A program made the translations under genes and the position numbers. The notes under the pieces are model-generated. The model saw only the letters and a list, made by a program, of their open reading frames with translations, searched no databases and was not told the origin of the DNA. Shown one piece after another: positions 36,602 through 44,731 of a stretch of 64,000 nt of DNA (position 1 is the stretch's first letter; each line of letters opens with the position of its first letter). The stretch lies in assembly GCF_000744095.1 (NCBI RefSeq), contig NZ_JQLI01000008.1:2170001-2234000 (forward strand), read 5' to 3'. The DNA is from Cupriavidus necator A5-1. GTDB taxonomy: Bacteria > Pseudomonadota > Gammaproteobacteria > Burkholderiales > Burkholderiaceae.

Positions 36602-37467
36602 ACGTTGTCCTGCAAATGGTTTGGCAACAGAGAGGCGTCCACAATGGATTCATACGACGCGAACGAACCAGGCAGACCGAGAGACTTACGATGCTCGATC
36701 AAGAGCGCGATGCCCGCTTCGTCGGGTCGCAGTGTGGTGGGAGTTGTATCTAGCATGGCTTGAACTGCCGCTTCAGGCAGTCCGGCGACAGTCAGTACCT
36801 CACGCGCCCAACCGGTGTTCTGGCTGACCGCAGTACGTGCCTGCTCTAGCTCTCGCAGCCAGCCCGACACGTTTTGCCGTGCCCCCTTATTGGCGCGACG
36901 CATCACTACACCTTGCCCGGGGAATACCGGATAGTGCCTTTGAATCGATGCCACAGCCGACATTCCTTTGGCAATGGCGAGTGCGTCGAACGGCGGTCCC
37001 AGCAGAGTCGCTTCACCCTCGCGATTGGACAGGGCATCAAACCGCTCCTTCACACCGCCCGCTGGAGTGAGCAGGTAGCTCGAATCGGCTAGTCCGTTTT
37101 CCTTCAGCATCGCCCGCAGGGCAATTACAAAGCCGTTGTCGGGTGAGTCAACAAGTATGTTGGCGCCCGCCAAATCGCTGAGCTGTCTGATGCCTGGCTG
37201 AGCCACGAGCGTCAGGGGCGTCGTAGCTTCGATCTGCGCGACGATGCAAAAATCGCGCGGCCCTGGGCGCTGATTCCAGGCTAGAACGTTGTCCATGGCG
37301 GTGACAACGACGTCCACGTCTCCCGCGACCAATGCGTCGTACTGAGCATCTGACGAGGTGTTTCGAACCGCTATGAGTGTGCTCTGCTGGCTCGCAGCCA
37401 TGGCCGTTGCAATCGCCGAGAGCGCTGGCGTCACGAACCACATGGCGCGTAAGGGTGGTGTCTCCAT
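36598..37467 (-). CDS. Substrate-binding-like protein (NMT1/THI5-SsuA fold) without signal peptide
   Basis: About 289 residues resembling ABC-type solute-binding proteins of the NMT1/SsuA kind: ALVAGDVDVVVTAMDNVLAW, VAQPGIRQLSDLAGANILVD and LLGPPFDALAIAKGMSAVAS are the usual lobe motifs. The start at ATG 37467 (METPPLRAMWFVTPALSAIA) is supported by GAGG upstream, and no export signal is visible. No permease or ATPase gene is adjacent. It heads an operon with an FAH hydrolase and a thioesterase behind operator site d. It may be a cytoplasmic binding protein, an enzyme derived from this fold, or exported in an unrecognised way. Confidence 0.72.
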   Translation of the reverse strand: METPPLRAMWFVTPALSAIATAMAASQQSTLIAVRNTSSDAQYDALVAGDVDVVVTAMDNVLAWNQRPGPRDFCIVAQIEATTPLTLVAQPGIRQLSDLAGANILVDSPDNGFVIALRAMLKENGLADSSYLLTPAGGVKERFDALSNREGEATLLGPPFDALAIAKGMSAVASIQRHYPVFPGQGVVMRRANKGARQNVSGWLRELEQARTAVSQNTGWAREVLTVAGLPEAAVQAMLDTTPTTLRPDEAGIALLIEHRKSLGLPGSFASYESIVDASLLPNHLQDNV

Positions 37468-37504
37468 CAAATCCTCGAGTGTTTGGGTGTTCCGATAATT
37501 AAAG

Positions 37505-37522
37505 AACGACGCGTATCGTTTT
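37505..37522. promoter_or_regulatory. TetR-type operator, site d (FAH/thioesterase operon)
   Basis: AACGACGCGTATCGTTTT, a good reverse-orientation match to the island motif, 37 bases before the first gene of the minus-strand operon. Confidence 0.65.
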
Positions 37523-37603
37523 GTCAAGGTTGCGCAGCATGCGGGAACGATGTCACCGGGGAATTCTGATCTTGACATTCGTGCTACTCGCGACCCATCA
37601 TAC

Positions 37604-37621
37604 AATACGATACGACTCGTA
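37604..37621. promoter_or_regulatory. TetR-type operator, site e (cupin-BKACE operon)
   Basis: AATACGATACGACTCGTA, the best example of the motif, nine bases before the AGGAG of the cupin gene. It is placed to block transcription start. Confidence 0.75.
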
Positions 37622-37644
37622 ATGATTGATAGGAGATGAACTCA

Positions 37645-38202
37645 ATGTCGGATATCGAAGTTGCAGCGTCCCAACGTCAGCTCGTCCAACCCGTACGCCG
37701 GATCGTGACCGGCGAAAACGTAGACGGAAAATCATGCTTCATCTCGGACGGGCCCACCCCGAATGTCGTCGACCGGCCGGGTCTGCCGACCGCCCAGGTG
37801 GTATGGATCACAGGAGAAGGGCGCGCGCCTGGGGAGGAGCCGGCGCCTGCCGGACATGACTGCGGCTTTCATTCGAAGGGCGGGTCCCTCCTGCGTATCG
37901 TCGACTTTCCGCCTGACGCCGCGTACAACGAGAACGAACTGCGCCAGTTCCTGGACAAGAATGGTGTGCGAGACACGGACGAGAATGCACGCCACTTCTG
38001 GTTTCATAAGACGGCGTCGCTTGACTATGCCTTTGTGCTGGAAGGAGAGATCTGGGCGTTGATGGATGAAGGTGAAAAGCTCATGGTGCAGGGCGACGTC
38101 CTCATTCAGCGCGCCACCAATCACAGTTGGGCTAACCGTTCCGACAAGCCGTGCCGGATGGCGTTTGTGCTGCTGGACCTCGTCGAAGGGGAGGCGCTAT
38201 GA
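37645..38202 (+). CDS. Cupin-domain protein
   Basis: About 185 residues. A single cupin-2 barrel occupies the C-terminal half: FWFHKTASLDYAFVLEGEIW and MVQGDVLIQRATNHSWANRS, with a His in each half of the metal site partly conserved. AGGAG at 37631-37635 favours ATG 37645 over ATG 37636, which abuts it. The stop overlaps the BKACE start (ATGA). Cupins of this kind accompany aromatic-degradation operons; some act as dioxygenases, decarboxylases or regulatory binders. The exact role is not readable here. Confidence 0.82.
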   Translation: MSDIEVAASQRQLVQPVRRIVTGENVDGKSCFISDGPTPNVVDRPGLPTAQVVWITGEGRAPGEEPAPAGHDCGFHSKGGSLLRIVDFPPDAAYNENELRQFLDKNGVRDTDENARHFWFHKTASLDYAFVLEGEIWALMDEGEKLMVQGDVLIQRATNHSWANRSDKPCRMAFVLLDLVEGEAL

Positions 38203-39128
38203 AGAAAGTTATCATTACCTGTGCAGTCACGGGCGGCGCCCACACGCCATCCATGTCCGAGCATCTGCCTGTTACCCCGGAGCAGATCGCATCTCAATCC
38301 CTGGAGGCCATCGACGCCGGCGCATCTATCGTGCATCTGCACGCGCGCGATCCGGAAAACGGTCGTCCCACGGGGGATCCGTCGATCTTCCGGCAGTTCG
38401 TCGGGACGATCAAGGACGCGTCCAATGCCGTCATTAACATATCCACCGGGGGCGGCGGCCCCAACATGCCCATTGCCGAGCGCGCGCAAGCGGGGGTGGA
38501 ACTGCGCCCGGAGATGTGTTCGCTCAACATGGGTTCGCTGAACCTCGTCCTGTCTGAGATGGCAGAACGCAAGCGCGAGTGGAAATACGACTGGGAGGAA
38601 TCCTTTCTTCGTGGCACAAAAGGCCTCATCTTCCGGAATACTTACGACGACATCGAGTGGATTCTCGAGCAGATCGGGAATGCATGCGGCACCCGTTTCG
38701 AGTTCGAGTGCTATGACATCGGGCACCTTTACACGCTCCAATATTTCCTGGAACGCGGCTTGGTGAAGCCTCCGCTGTTCATTCAATCGGTATTTGGCCT
38801 GCGTGGTGGGATCGGAGCGCACGCGGAGGATTTGCTGCATCAGAAGCGGACCGCAGACAGGCTGTTCGGTGATGCCTACCACTGGTCGGTGTTGGCCGCG
38901 GGAAGGCATCAAATGCCCATCGCAACGATGTCGAGCCTGATGGGCGGCAATGTGCGAGTCGGGTTGGAAGATAGCCTCTACATCGGCCGTGGCCAGCTCG
39001 CGCAATCCAATGCAGACCAGGTCCGGAAAATCCGGCGCATCCTCGAGGAACTCGGGATGGAGATTGCAGCGCCTGACGACGTGCGTGAAATGCTGGGGTT
39101 GAAAGGTCCCAACGATGTGAACTTCTGA
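38199..39128 (+). CDS. Beta-keto acid cleavage enzyme (BKACE / DUF849 family)
   Basis: About 309 residues. BKACE enzymes condense a beta-keto acid with acetyl-CoA to give acetoacetate and a new acyl-CoA. The zinc-binding HxH is in ASIVHLHARDPENGRPTGDP (near residues 46-48). MCSLNMGSLNLVL, FECYDIGHLYTLQYFLERGL and GNVRVGLEDSLYIGRGQLA are family landmarks, the last with metal-near Glu. The start MKKVIITCAVTGG overlaps the cupin stop. Within an aromatic island it would take a beta-keto acid formed after ring opening and give an acyl-CoA, which could be the substrate of the thioesterase. The specific keto acid is unknown. Confidence 0.9.
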   Translation: MKKVIITCAVTGGAHTPSMSEHLPVTPEQIASQSLEAIDAGASIVHLHARDPENGRPTGDPSIFRQFVGTIKDASNAVINISTGGGGPNMPIAERAQAGVELRPEMCSLNMGSLNLVLSEMAERKREWKYDWEESFLRGTKGLIFRNTYDDIEWILEQIGNACGTRFEFECYDIGHLYTLQYFLERGLVKPPLFIQSVFGLRGGIGAHAEDLLHQKRTADRLFGDAYHWSVLAAGRHQMPIATMSSLMGGNVRVGLEDSLYIGRGQLAQSNADQVRKIRRILEELGMEIAAPDDVREMLGLKGPNDVNF

Positions 39129-39140
39129 GGGTGAAGAGAA

Positions 39141-39166
39141 CAAAGGCGGTGCATGCACCGCCTTTG
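39141..39166. terminator. Bidirectional terminator between BKACE and TetR genes
   Basis: A perfect 26-base palindrome (13 bases CAAAGGCGGTGCA and its complement) between two converging genes. It is bounded by A and T runs, so it can serve both strands. Confidence 0.8.
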
Positions 39167-39187
39167 TCCGCTGGGCAATGAGGCAAC

Positions 39188-39868
39188 TCAGGCGGCGGAC
39201 CGCTTTGCGGGCGCCTTGTGCGACGCGCGAGGTTGGGTGACCCGTTTGGTGCCCTCCTCAAGGAGCTTCAGGTCGACACCCAGCAGAGAAAATACGTAGT
39301 TGATGTGGTTGTTAGCGAAATCCGCATCAAGCGGGCCATGGCCGAGCAGCAGTCGCATGTAGACGGGACCGTACAGTAGATCGCTCAAGGTTTCGATATG
39401 CGTGGGGACAGGGATATTTGATTCCTGGCGCCAGGCCTCAAGCACTTCACGGACGACCGCACGGCGTCCATAGTGAAAACGTTCTCGAAACTCCCTGAGC
39501 ACGGTCGGGTCGGATTGCCCCTCCGCAATGATCTGCGCAACGATTCGCCCAGACCAGCCAGCGTACTCGCGAATCAGCGTGCGAAGGTGCTGCGCGATGG
39601 CCGCACCGGGCGGGAGATCACGGGGCATAGGCGTCTTCACGAGGTGATGCTCCATAAAGGCGTCTATGACCACCAAAGCCTTGGAATCCCACCAACGGTA
39701 GATTGTTGCCTTGCCGACCCCCGCTTCACGCGCAATCCCTTCGATGGTAATGGACTGGACGCTTTGCGTTTCGAGCAGACGGACCGTCGCTGCGAGAATC
39801 TCCGTACGCGTCGCTTCGCTTCGGGGTCGACCCACGCTTCTTCGAACGATGGTTGCGGATGCGGTCAT
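39188..39868 (-). CDS. TetR-family regulator, probable master regulator of the catabolic island
   Basis: About 226 residues. N-terminal TetR HTH: VGRPRSEATRTEILAATVRL then AREAGVGKATIYRWWDSKAL (residues 12-65). The C-terminal domain belongs to the TetR_C type of aromatic-response regulators (HLRTLIREYAGWSGRIVAQI; LLYGPVYMRLLLGHGPLD). It sits in the middle of the genes carrying the AAWACGATACGnnnCGTA operator, and a partial copy of that operator (39883-39900) lies 15 bases before its own start. This makes it the best candidate for the regulator of all those sites. The TetR protein at 25.7 kb has a different palindrome. Confidence 0.9.
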   Translation of the reverse strand: MTASATIVRRSVGRPRSEATRTEILAATVRLLETQSVQSITIEGIAREAGVGKATIYRWWDSKALVVIDAFMEHHLVKTPMPRDLPPGAAIAQHLRTLIREYAGWSGRIVAQIIAEGQSDPTVLREFRERFHYGRRAVVREVLEAWRQESNIPVPTHIETLSDLLYGPVYMRLLLGHGPLDADFANNHINYVFSLLGVDLKLLEEGTKRVTQPRASHKAPAKRSAA

Positions 39869-39882
39869 GATCGGAGCGCCCC

Positions 39883-39900
39883 GGGGGCGCGTATCGTTGT
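39883..39900. promoter_or_regulatory. TetR-type operator, site f (autoregulatory, degenerate)
   Basis: GGGGGCGCGTATCGTTGT keeps the conserved CGTATCGTT half of the motif but has lost the other half. It lies just upstream of the TetR start. Confidence 0.45.
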
Positions 39901-39950
39901 AGTAGATGTTCGACGCAATTATAAGTCAAGTCGTTTCATAATGCGTTGCC

Positions 39951-39977
39951 GCGGCCATCCCGGCGAAGGATGGCCGC
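39951..39977 (-). terminator. Hairpin downstream of FAH gene 2
   Basis: Ten-base arms GCGGCCATCC / GGATGGCCGC with a seven-base loop, 64 bases past the minus-strand FAH gene. No T run follows, so termination is uncertain. Confidence 0.4.
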
Positions 39978-40041
39978 GATATGGCTCGGCTAAGAAATTA
40001 CGCGTCGCGGCAGCTTTCCTGCGGCCGGTCGTCCGGGTTAC

Positions 40042-41040
40042 TTACATGAAAGGCTTGCGCTCTTCCGGCCACCAGATGTCCGGTTGAGGCTGACCAAACC
40101 GGTTGCGCAACGTGCCAATACCACCCACTTCAAGTTCGACAACATCGCCTGGCTGAAGTTTGCGGCCGAGTTCCAGGGCGGAGCCGCCGCCCATTGTGCC
40201 GGAGCCGATGACATCGCCGGGCTCGAGTTGTTCCCCAAGACTCGACCATGCAATGAGCTCTTCTACAGTCCAAAGTTTGTTGGCACTGTTGCCCTTGCCC
40301 CAGGTCTCGCCGTTAACCCGGACCTCCATAGGGATTGCATCGAGATCTGCGAACTCATCGATGGTAGTAATCCATGGCCCAATGCCATAGGCAAAGTCCT
40401 TGCACTTGGTCGGTCCCATCTGGATCGGCATCTCGATCGCCTGGCGGTCCCGGGCGCTGAAGTCGTTGAAGATGGTGATGCCGAAGAGGTAGTCGCGCGC
40501 ATTTTCGGGACGCAGGTTGCCGCCTCGGCGACCGATGACATAGCCCAGTTCCAGCTCGTAATCCATGTGCTCGATATAGCCAGGCCACGGAACCTCGGCT
40601 TCATGAGCAATGACAGTGTGGGGAGTGCCTTTAAAGTATCCGGGCACCTTTAGAAGACTAGGGGTCGGCGCATGACCGATCTTCTCGTGGAAACCTTTGA
40701 TGTGTCCGATGAAAGTCAGGCCATCACGGACAACAGACGGGTCCGATGCCGGCAGCCAGCTCACGCTTCCGATATCGATCGACGCTTCATCCCTGCGCTC
40801 AGCATCGACGGAGCGAGCCGCTTGCAAGAACGTATCGCCTAGTGCGATCGCAGCAGACATGCTTTGAGGGAAGAGTGCCTCCGCGAGCCGGTTGGCCGCC
40901 TCTTGCGTCGCGCCTCCGCTGTGGAGGGCAAGCCTCTTTGCCTTCTTGAGATCAATCACGCGCCCTTCCTCGGGTAAGACGAGCACCAAGCGCGCCACAT
41001 TGCCGTCAGGACCTTGAACACCGATTCTGCCAAGCTTCAT
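40042..41040 (-). CDS. Fumarylacetoacetate hydrolase (FAH) family protein 2
   Basis: About 332 residues. The core reads MDYELELGYVIGRRGGNLRP (metal Glu pair), YLFGITIFNDFSARDRQAIE, AYGIGPWITTIDEF and LEPGDVIGSGTMGGGSALEL. The FNDFSARD block and GTMGGG are typical of FAH proteins acting on dicarbonyl ring-fission products. It differs clearly from FAH protein 1, so the two are not recent duplicates and may act at different steps. It is monocistronic, starts at 41040, and has operator site g 87 bases upstream, in the divergent region shared with the Rieske ferredoxin gene. Confidence 0.9.
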   Translation of the reverse strand: MKLGRIGVQGPDGNVARLVLVLPEEGRVIDLKKAKRLALHSGGATQEAANRLAEALFPQSMSAAIALGDTFLQAARSVDAERRDEASIDIGSVSWLPASDPSVVRDGLTFIGHIKGFHEKIGHAPTPSLLKVPGYFKGTPHTVIAHEAEVPWPGYIEHMDYELELGYVIGRRGGNLRPENARDYLFGITIFNDFSARDRQAIEMPIQMGPTKCKDFAYGIGPWITTIDEFADLDAIPMEVRVNGETWGKGNSANKLWTVEELIAWSSLGEQLEPGDVIGSGTMGGGSALELGRKLQPGDVVELEVGGIGTLRNRFGQPQPDIWWPEERKPFM

Positions 41041-41126
41041 TCTTCAGACTCCTTGGGGATTGGATATAGGAGGCGCGCTGCGGTGAGTTGCGCGCCTGTA
41101 AGGAAGACCATAGACCAATAATCTAT

Positions 41127-41144
41127 ACGGAACGTATCGTTTGT
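41127..41144. promoter_or_regulatory. TetR-type operator, site g (FAH 2)
   Basis: TACGGAACGTATCGTTTG, a strong reverse-orientation match to the island motif in the divergent control region. Confidence 0.7.
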
Positions 41145-41229
41145 CAATGGGCAGGGTTTTTCCTTACGCACCTGGAGGTAGTTTTTCCGCATGAGGCCTT
41201 GTTGTTGTCGGCCCGACCCAATAATATGA

Positions 41230-41247
41230 TGCTGTACGTATCGTTTC
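41230..41247. promoter_or_regulatory. TetR-type operator, site h (Rieske-MFS unit)
   Basis: TGCTGTACGTATCGTTTC keeps the conserved ACGTATCGTTT core, 59 bases before the Rieske gene. Confidence 0.6.
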
Positions 41248-41305
41248 GAAATAACATGTGTTGACGACGGACGGCGCCCGCATCTGACTGAACGTGGGGA
41301 GAGCG

Positions 41306-41686
41306 ATGGAAGGAGATGCGGGGACCTGGACCTTTGTCTGCCATCTTGGCGACCTCGAAATTGGTCGCACTCGTGGCTTTGACCTCGCGGGCAAGGGACA
41401 GGACCAAGTATTCGTGGTGCGGGCAGACAGCGGGTTGCACGCATATGTCAATTCATGCCCGCACTGGCCGACGTCGCCATTGCCCTGGCGGAAGGACGAG
41501 TACCTTGACGCTACAAGAAGCGTCATCGTATGTCACGGCCATGGCGCTCGATTCAGGATCAGTGACGGACTGTGCTTCGCCGGTCCCTGCGTCGGAGCAC
41601 GATTGACTGCGCTACCGGTGAAACTTGACGGCGAACGAATTTGCATCTGGGTCACCGGATCACTACTCAAGCAACCGGATAGCTAG
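41306..41686 (+). CDS. Rieske-type 2Fe-2S ferredoxin
   Basis: About 126 residues, essentially one Rieske domain. The cluster ligands are in NSCPHWPTSPLPW (CxH) and IVCHGHGARFRISDG (CxxH). The length is typical of stand-alone Rieske ferredoxins that pass electrons to ring-hydroxylating oxygenases. The nearest oxygenase in the window already has its own reductase with a plant-type ferredoxin domain, so the partner may be another enzyme, or this protein may be an accessory subunit. ATG 41306 follows GGGAGAG. It is first in a unit with a short leader frame and an MFS transporter. Confidence 0.87.
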   Translation: MEGDAGTWTFVCHLGDLEIGRTRGFDLAGKGQDQVFVVRADSGLHAYVNSCPHWPTSPLPWRKDEYLDATRSVIVCHGHGARFRISDGLCFAGPCVGARLTALPVKLDGERICIWVTGSLLKQPDS

Positions 41687-41763
41687 GAATGAATGCAGGC
41701 GACTAACGGATCATCCGGCGGCTGCCAGGCTTGACAGTACATAAGGATCTAAGGAGACAAACA

Positions 41764-41835
41764 ATGGAGATGCTGGATTCTCATGCATTGTTGCCAACGT
41801 TTCAGCGTGCAAGCCTTGATAGGGGCAAAGCATGA
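41764..41835 (+). CDS. 23-residue leader peptide coupled to the MFS gene
   Basis: A short frame (MEMLDSHALLPTF to LDRGKA) has an excellent AAGGAG at 41751-41756, seven bases before its ATG. Its TGA overlaps the ATG of the MFS transporter (ATGA). The MFS start itself has no comparable ribosome binding site, so the transporter is probably translated by coupling to this frame. No similarity is recognised; it may be a translational leader or the remnant of a lost gene. Confidence 0.5.
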   Translation: MEMLDSHALLPTFQRASLDRGKA

Positions 41836-43196
41836 GCGCCGCTGGCAAGACGATGGACATGGGACATGTCGTCGATGATGGTCCTTTCAGCCCCGTTCAA
41901 AAGATGGCGGTAGTGCTTGCGAGCCTGGCAGCCGTGATGGACGGATTCGATGGCCAACTGATTGGATTCGCGGTGCCCGCTATCCTCAGCGAGTGGAACG
42001 TGACGCGGGAGGCGTTTGCGCCTGTGGTTGCCGCCGGTCTGTTCGGCATGGCGATCGGTAGCGTCTCGGTTGGCGCCGTAGCTGATCGCATTGGACGCAG
42101 GATTGCGCTGATTGCAAGCGTCTGCGTGTTCGGCATCGCCAGTTTCGCGATGAGTTGTTCCAGTAGCCTGATCGAGCTGGCTGCCTTTCGATTCCTGGCT
42201 GGCCTAGGTATCGGCGGAGCACTGCCTACCGCCTCGATCATTGCCGCAGAGTTCACGCCGGCACGATTCCGCACCATGGCAGTCACCGCCACCGTGGTGT
42301 GCTATCCGGTTGGCGGCATCCTTGCGGGTCTATTGTCCGCCTCGGTACTGCCAGGTTTTGGCTGGCGAGCTTTGTTTGTCGTCGGGGGAATACTGCCGCT
42401 TGTCTTCGCATTGCTGTTAGCGCTCACGCTGCATGAGACGCCGCGATACCTCGCCAGGCGAGCACACCGCCAGGACGAGTTGAAGGCGCTGATAGCCCGG
42501 ATATGTGGCAGCTTCCAGGAAGGGGTTCGATTCATCGATGCAACGGCAGTTGCCGTCGGCGCGGATACGGGGCTGGCAAAGCTCTTCACCGCGCATTGGA
42601 TCCGGGACACGGCGGCGCTCTCCGGCAGCTTCTTCATGTGCCTGCTCGCACTTTACAGCGCGTATAGTTGGCTTCCCGCGATGCTCAGCTTTGAAGGTAT
42701 GGACCTGAGCATTGCTGCAAGCGGTCTCACGGCATACAACGCAGGTGGATTAATCGGCGCGATTCTTTCGGCCTGGCTGGTGTCCCGAATCGGCTCTCGA
42801 ATTACCCTGGCCACGGCTGCAATTGGGGCGATGCTGAGTGCTGTCTTGTTGCAGGCTCTCTATTCACAGACAACCACAGCAGGATTCATCATCGGAATCG
42901 GCGTGCACGGTTTTTTTGTGAATGCGGTACAAGGTCCGATGTACGCAGTCGGGACCCACATATATCCAACAGAGATAAGGGCACGAGGCGTGGGTGCTGC
43001 TACGGCCTTTGGCCGACTCGGCGCGATTGCGAGCGCATTCGCCGGGGCAGGCATCATCTCTGCAGGCGGTGCGGCCGCATACTTCTCTCTCCTCGCTGTT
43101 GCCATGTTTCTGGTGCTGGTTTGCGTTTGCGCAATCGGCAACCACATTCCGCCCGCTGGCTCTTCCCTCGATGCCGCGGTAGTTTCGGCGGAGTAA
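41832..43196 (+). CDS. MFS transporter, aromatic acid:H+ symporter (AAHS) type
   Basis: About 454 residues with twelve predicted membrane helices. The AAHS signature is visible: VMDGFDGQLIGFAVPAILSE in helix 1 (the DGxD-type motif for aromatic acid uptake), GAVADRIGRRIALIASV between helices 2 and 3, and PTEIRARGVGAATAFGRLGA in the second half. Relatives PcaK and BenK import protocatechuate, 4-hydroxybenzoate or benzoate. The start overlaps the leader peptide stop. It shares a regulon with the outer-membrane channel downstream, which together would form an uptake route across both membranes. Confidence 0.92.
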   Translation: MSAAGKTMDMGHVVDDGPFSPVQKMAVVLASLAAVMDGFDGQLIGFAVPAILSEWNVTREAFAPVVAAGLFGMAIGSVSVGAVADRIGRRIALIASVCVFGIASFAMSCSSSLIELAAFRFLAGLGIGGALPTASIIAAEFTPARFRTMAVTATVVCYPVGGILAGLLSASVLPGFGWRALFVVGGILPLVFALLLALTLHETPRYLARRAHRQDELKALIARICGSFQEGVRFIDATAVAVGADTGLAKLFTAHWIRDTAALSGSFFMCLLALYSAYSWLPAMLSFEGMDLSIAASGLTAYNAGGLIGAILSAWLVSRIGSRITLATAAIGAMLSAVLLQALYSQTTTAGFIIGIGVHGFFVNAVQGPMYAVGTHIYPTEIRARGVGAATAFGRLGAIASAFAGAGIISAGGAAAYFSLLAVAMFLVLVCVCAIGNHIPPAGSSLDAAVVSAE

Positions 43197-43267
43197 TTCA
43201 TACGAAGCAGTCTGGCGCTCCCCAAGATGAATAGGTCAGGCGCCCAAGTGTCGCAGTACATAAATAC

Positions 43268-43285
43268 AATACGAAACGATTCGTA
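43268..43285. promoter_or_regulatory. TetR-type operator, site i (outer-membrane channel gene)
   Basis: AATACGAAACGATTCGTA, a good match to the island motif, 73 bases before the ATG at 43359. Confidence 0.65.
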
Positions 43286-43358
43286 TGCATAAAACTTGTC
43301 AGATGCAATGAAGCTTGGCCGACTGGCCATACGAAAGAAGACCCATATGGAGGAGACA

Positions 43359-44255
43359 ATGAAGATCAAAGCGATCAGGCTGGCGTGCGTAGTTGCGGCG
43401 GCCTGCTACACCCATACAGCCAGTGCGCTTGAGAACGGTACGACGAGCTATCCAAATGGACTCATGACGGTAATGAGCGGCCTGCTTGGAGACCCGGGGA
43501 CCTACGCATACAGCTATAACAAGTTTCAGAGCATCCGCTCCTTGCGCGGTGCGAACGGGGAGGAGTCACCTCCCGGCGTTGATGGAAGCCTTCAGGCCCA
43601 TGCGCTTCGCATGGTCCATGTTTTTGAGAGTCCGGTTTTAGGGGGCAACCTGGCCCTGCAGGCCGCAATTCCCTACGTAGATGGAACGCTGCATTTCTCG
43701 TCGTTCGGGTTTTCGAGTGGCGGGCGCGGGTTCGGTGATCCGATGTTTGGTGTGCTGCTGGGCTGGAAGTCTCCGGCATTGTTCCAGACAGTTGAGCTGG
43801 ACCTTGTACCGCGTACCGGGTCCTACGACAAGAATCGGGCGTTTAACCCAGGGAACAATGCAAACACCGTCTATCTCGCATACTCGTTCACGTGGTTCCC
43901 CCTCAGAGAGCTTGAAATAAGCTCCAAGATCAACCTGAACATCAGCGGGGAAAATCCCGCGACAAACTATCGGTCCGGGGTTCAGCTGGTCGCGGACTAC
44001 GGGATCAACTACCACATCGGAAAAATATGGCTAGTCGGAATCGGCGGCTATCTGGCGACACAGCTAACCGACGACAAACAGAACGGGGCGGCAGCGTTTG
44101 GCGATGGCCATCGCACCAAGTCGATCACCGTAGGGCCCCAGATCGGTATCGGAACTCCGCAGTGGGGCGCTTTTCTGAGTTGGCAGCGTAGCGTTTACAG
44201 TCGCAATGCCGCAAGTACCGACACGGTCTGGCTAAACGGCTATTTTAAGTTCTGA
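43359..44255 (+). CDS. Outer-membrane protein of the SphA/MetA phenol-degradation family
   Basis: About 298 residues. The signal peptide (MKIKAIRLACVVAAACYTHT, cleaved near ASA-LE) is followed by GTTSYPNGLMTVMSGLL, the usual mature start of the 'MetA-pathway of phenol degradation' family, and by alternating amphipathic beta strands ending in Phe (NGYFKF). Such proteins are proposed hydrophobic-substrate channels accompanying aromatic degradation. GGAGGAGACA gives an excellent ribosome binding site. Its own copy of the island operator precedes it, so it is expressed with the catabolic genes although it follows the MFS gene. Confidence 0.87.
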   Translation: MKIKAIRLACVVAAACYTHTASALENGTTSYPNGLMTVMSGLLGDPGTYAYSYNKFQSIRSLRGANGEESPPGVDGSLQAHALRMVHVFESPVLGGNLALQAAIPYVDGTLHFSSFGFSSGGRGFGDPMFGVLLGWKSPALFQTVELDLVPRTGSYDKNRAFNPGNNANTVYLAYSFTWFPLRELEISSKINLNISGENPATNYRSGVQLVADYGINYHIGKIWLVGIGGYLATQLTDDKQNGAAAFGDGHRTKSITVGPQIGIGTPQWGAFLSWQRSVYSRNAASTDTVWLNGYFKF

Positions 44256-44731
44256 AGCTCCATTGTGTGCATCGCGATGCGCGCCGGGGCGTGGGCAGTA
44301 CGGCAGCGGCGCGCGCGGACTGGCGCGGAATACGAGCGCTTCGCAGCCAATGGTTGCTGACGGCCTGCCGTTGCTGGCCCTGCGACGATGCAAGCATCTG
44401 GTCGTTACAGGGCTGTTCCGGCAAGGGCACGATCAGCGTTGTCGATGTTCTGCGTGCTACCGCCCGCATCTCGACATCCGGCCCGGCAGTTTTGCGGGCG
44501 TCAATCGATGGTTCGTATGACCCTTTACCTAGCGCAATCAGAATTGGTGGAACGGCGTTTCAGGGCGATCCAGACGACCTGCCATCTTTCGCTAATCATT
44601 GTGGTGGTCGCGGGTTGATCTGACAGCGCGATATGCTAGGCCGGTGCGATCTTTAGTTGCAGTCAACCGGAGTAATGGGATGGAAACGGTCCTTGTCGGC
44701 GCTCCTATGGCACATGAATGGAGATCAACTG
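44256..44731. other. Intergenic region between the channel gene and the GNAT gene
   Basis: About 475 bases. Several overlapping short frames exist but none has recognisable features. It lies at the boundary between the catabolic island and the mobile region. No terminator is obvious. Confidence 0.3.

Noticed and set aside
44245..44623. Several overlapping short frames between the channel gene and the GNAT gene
   Set aside because: None has a ribosome binding site or recognisable features; they overlap each other on both strands.
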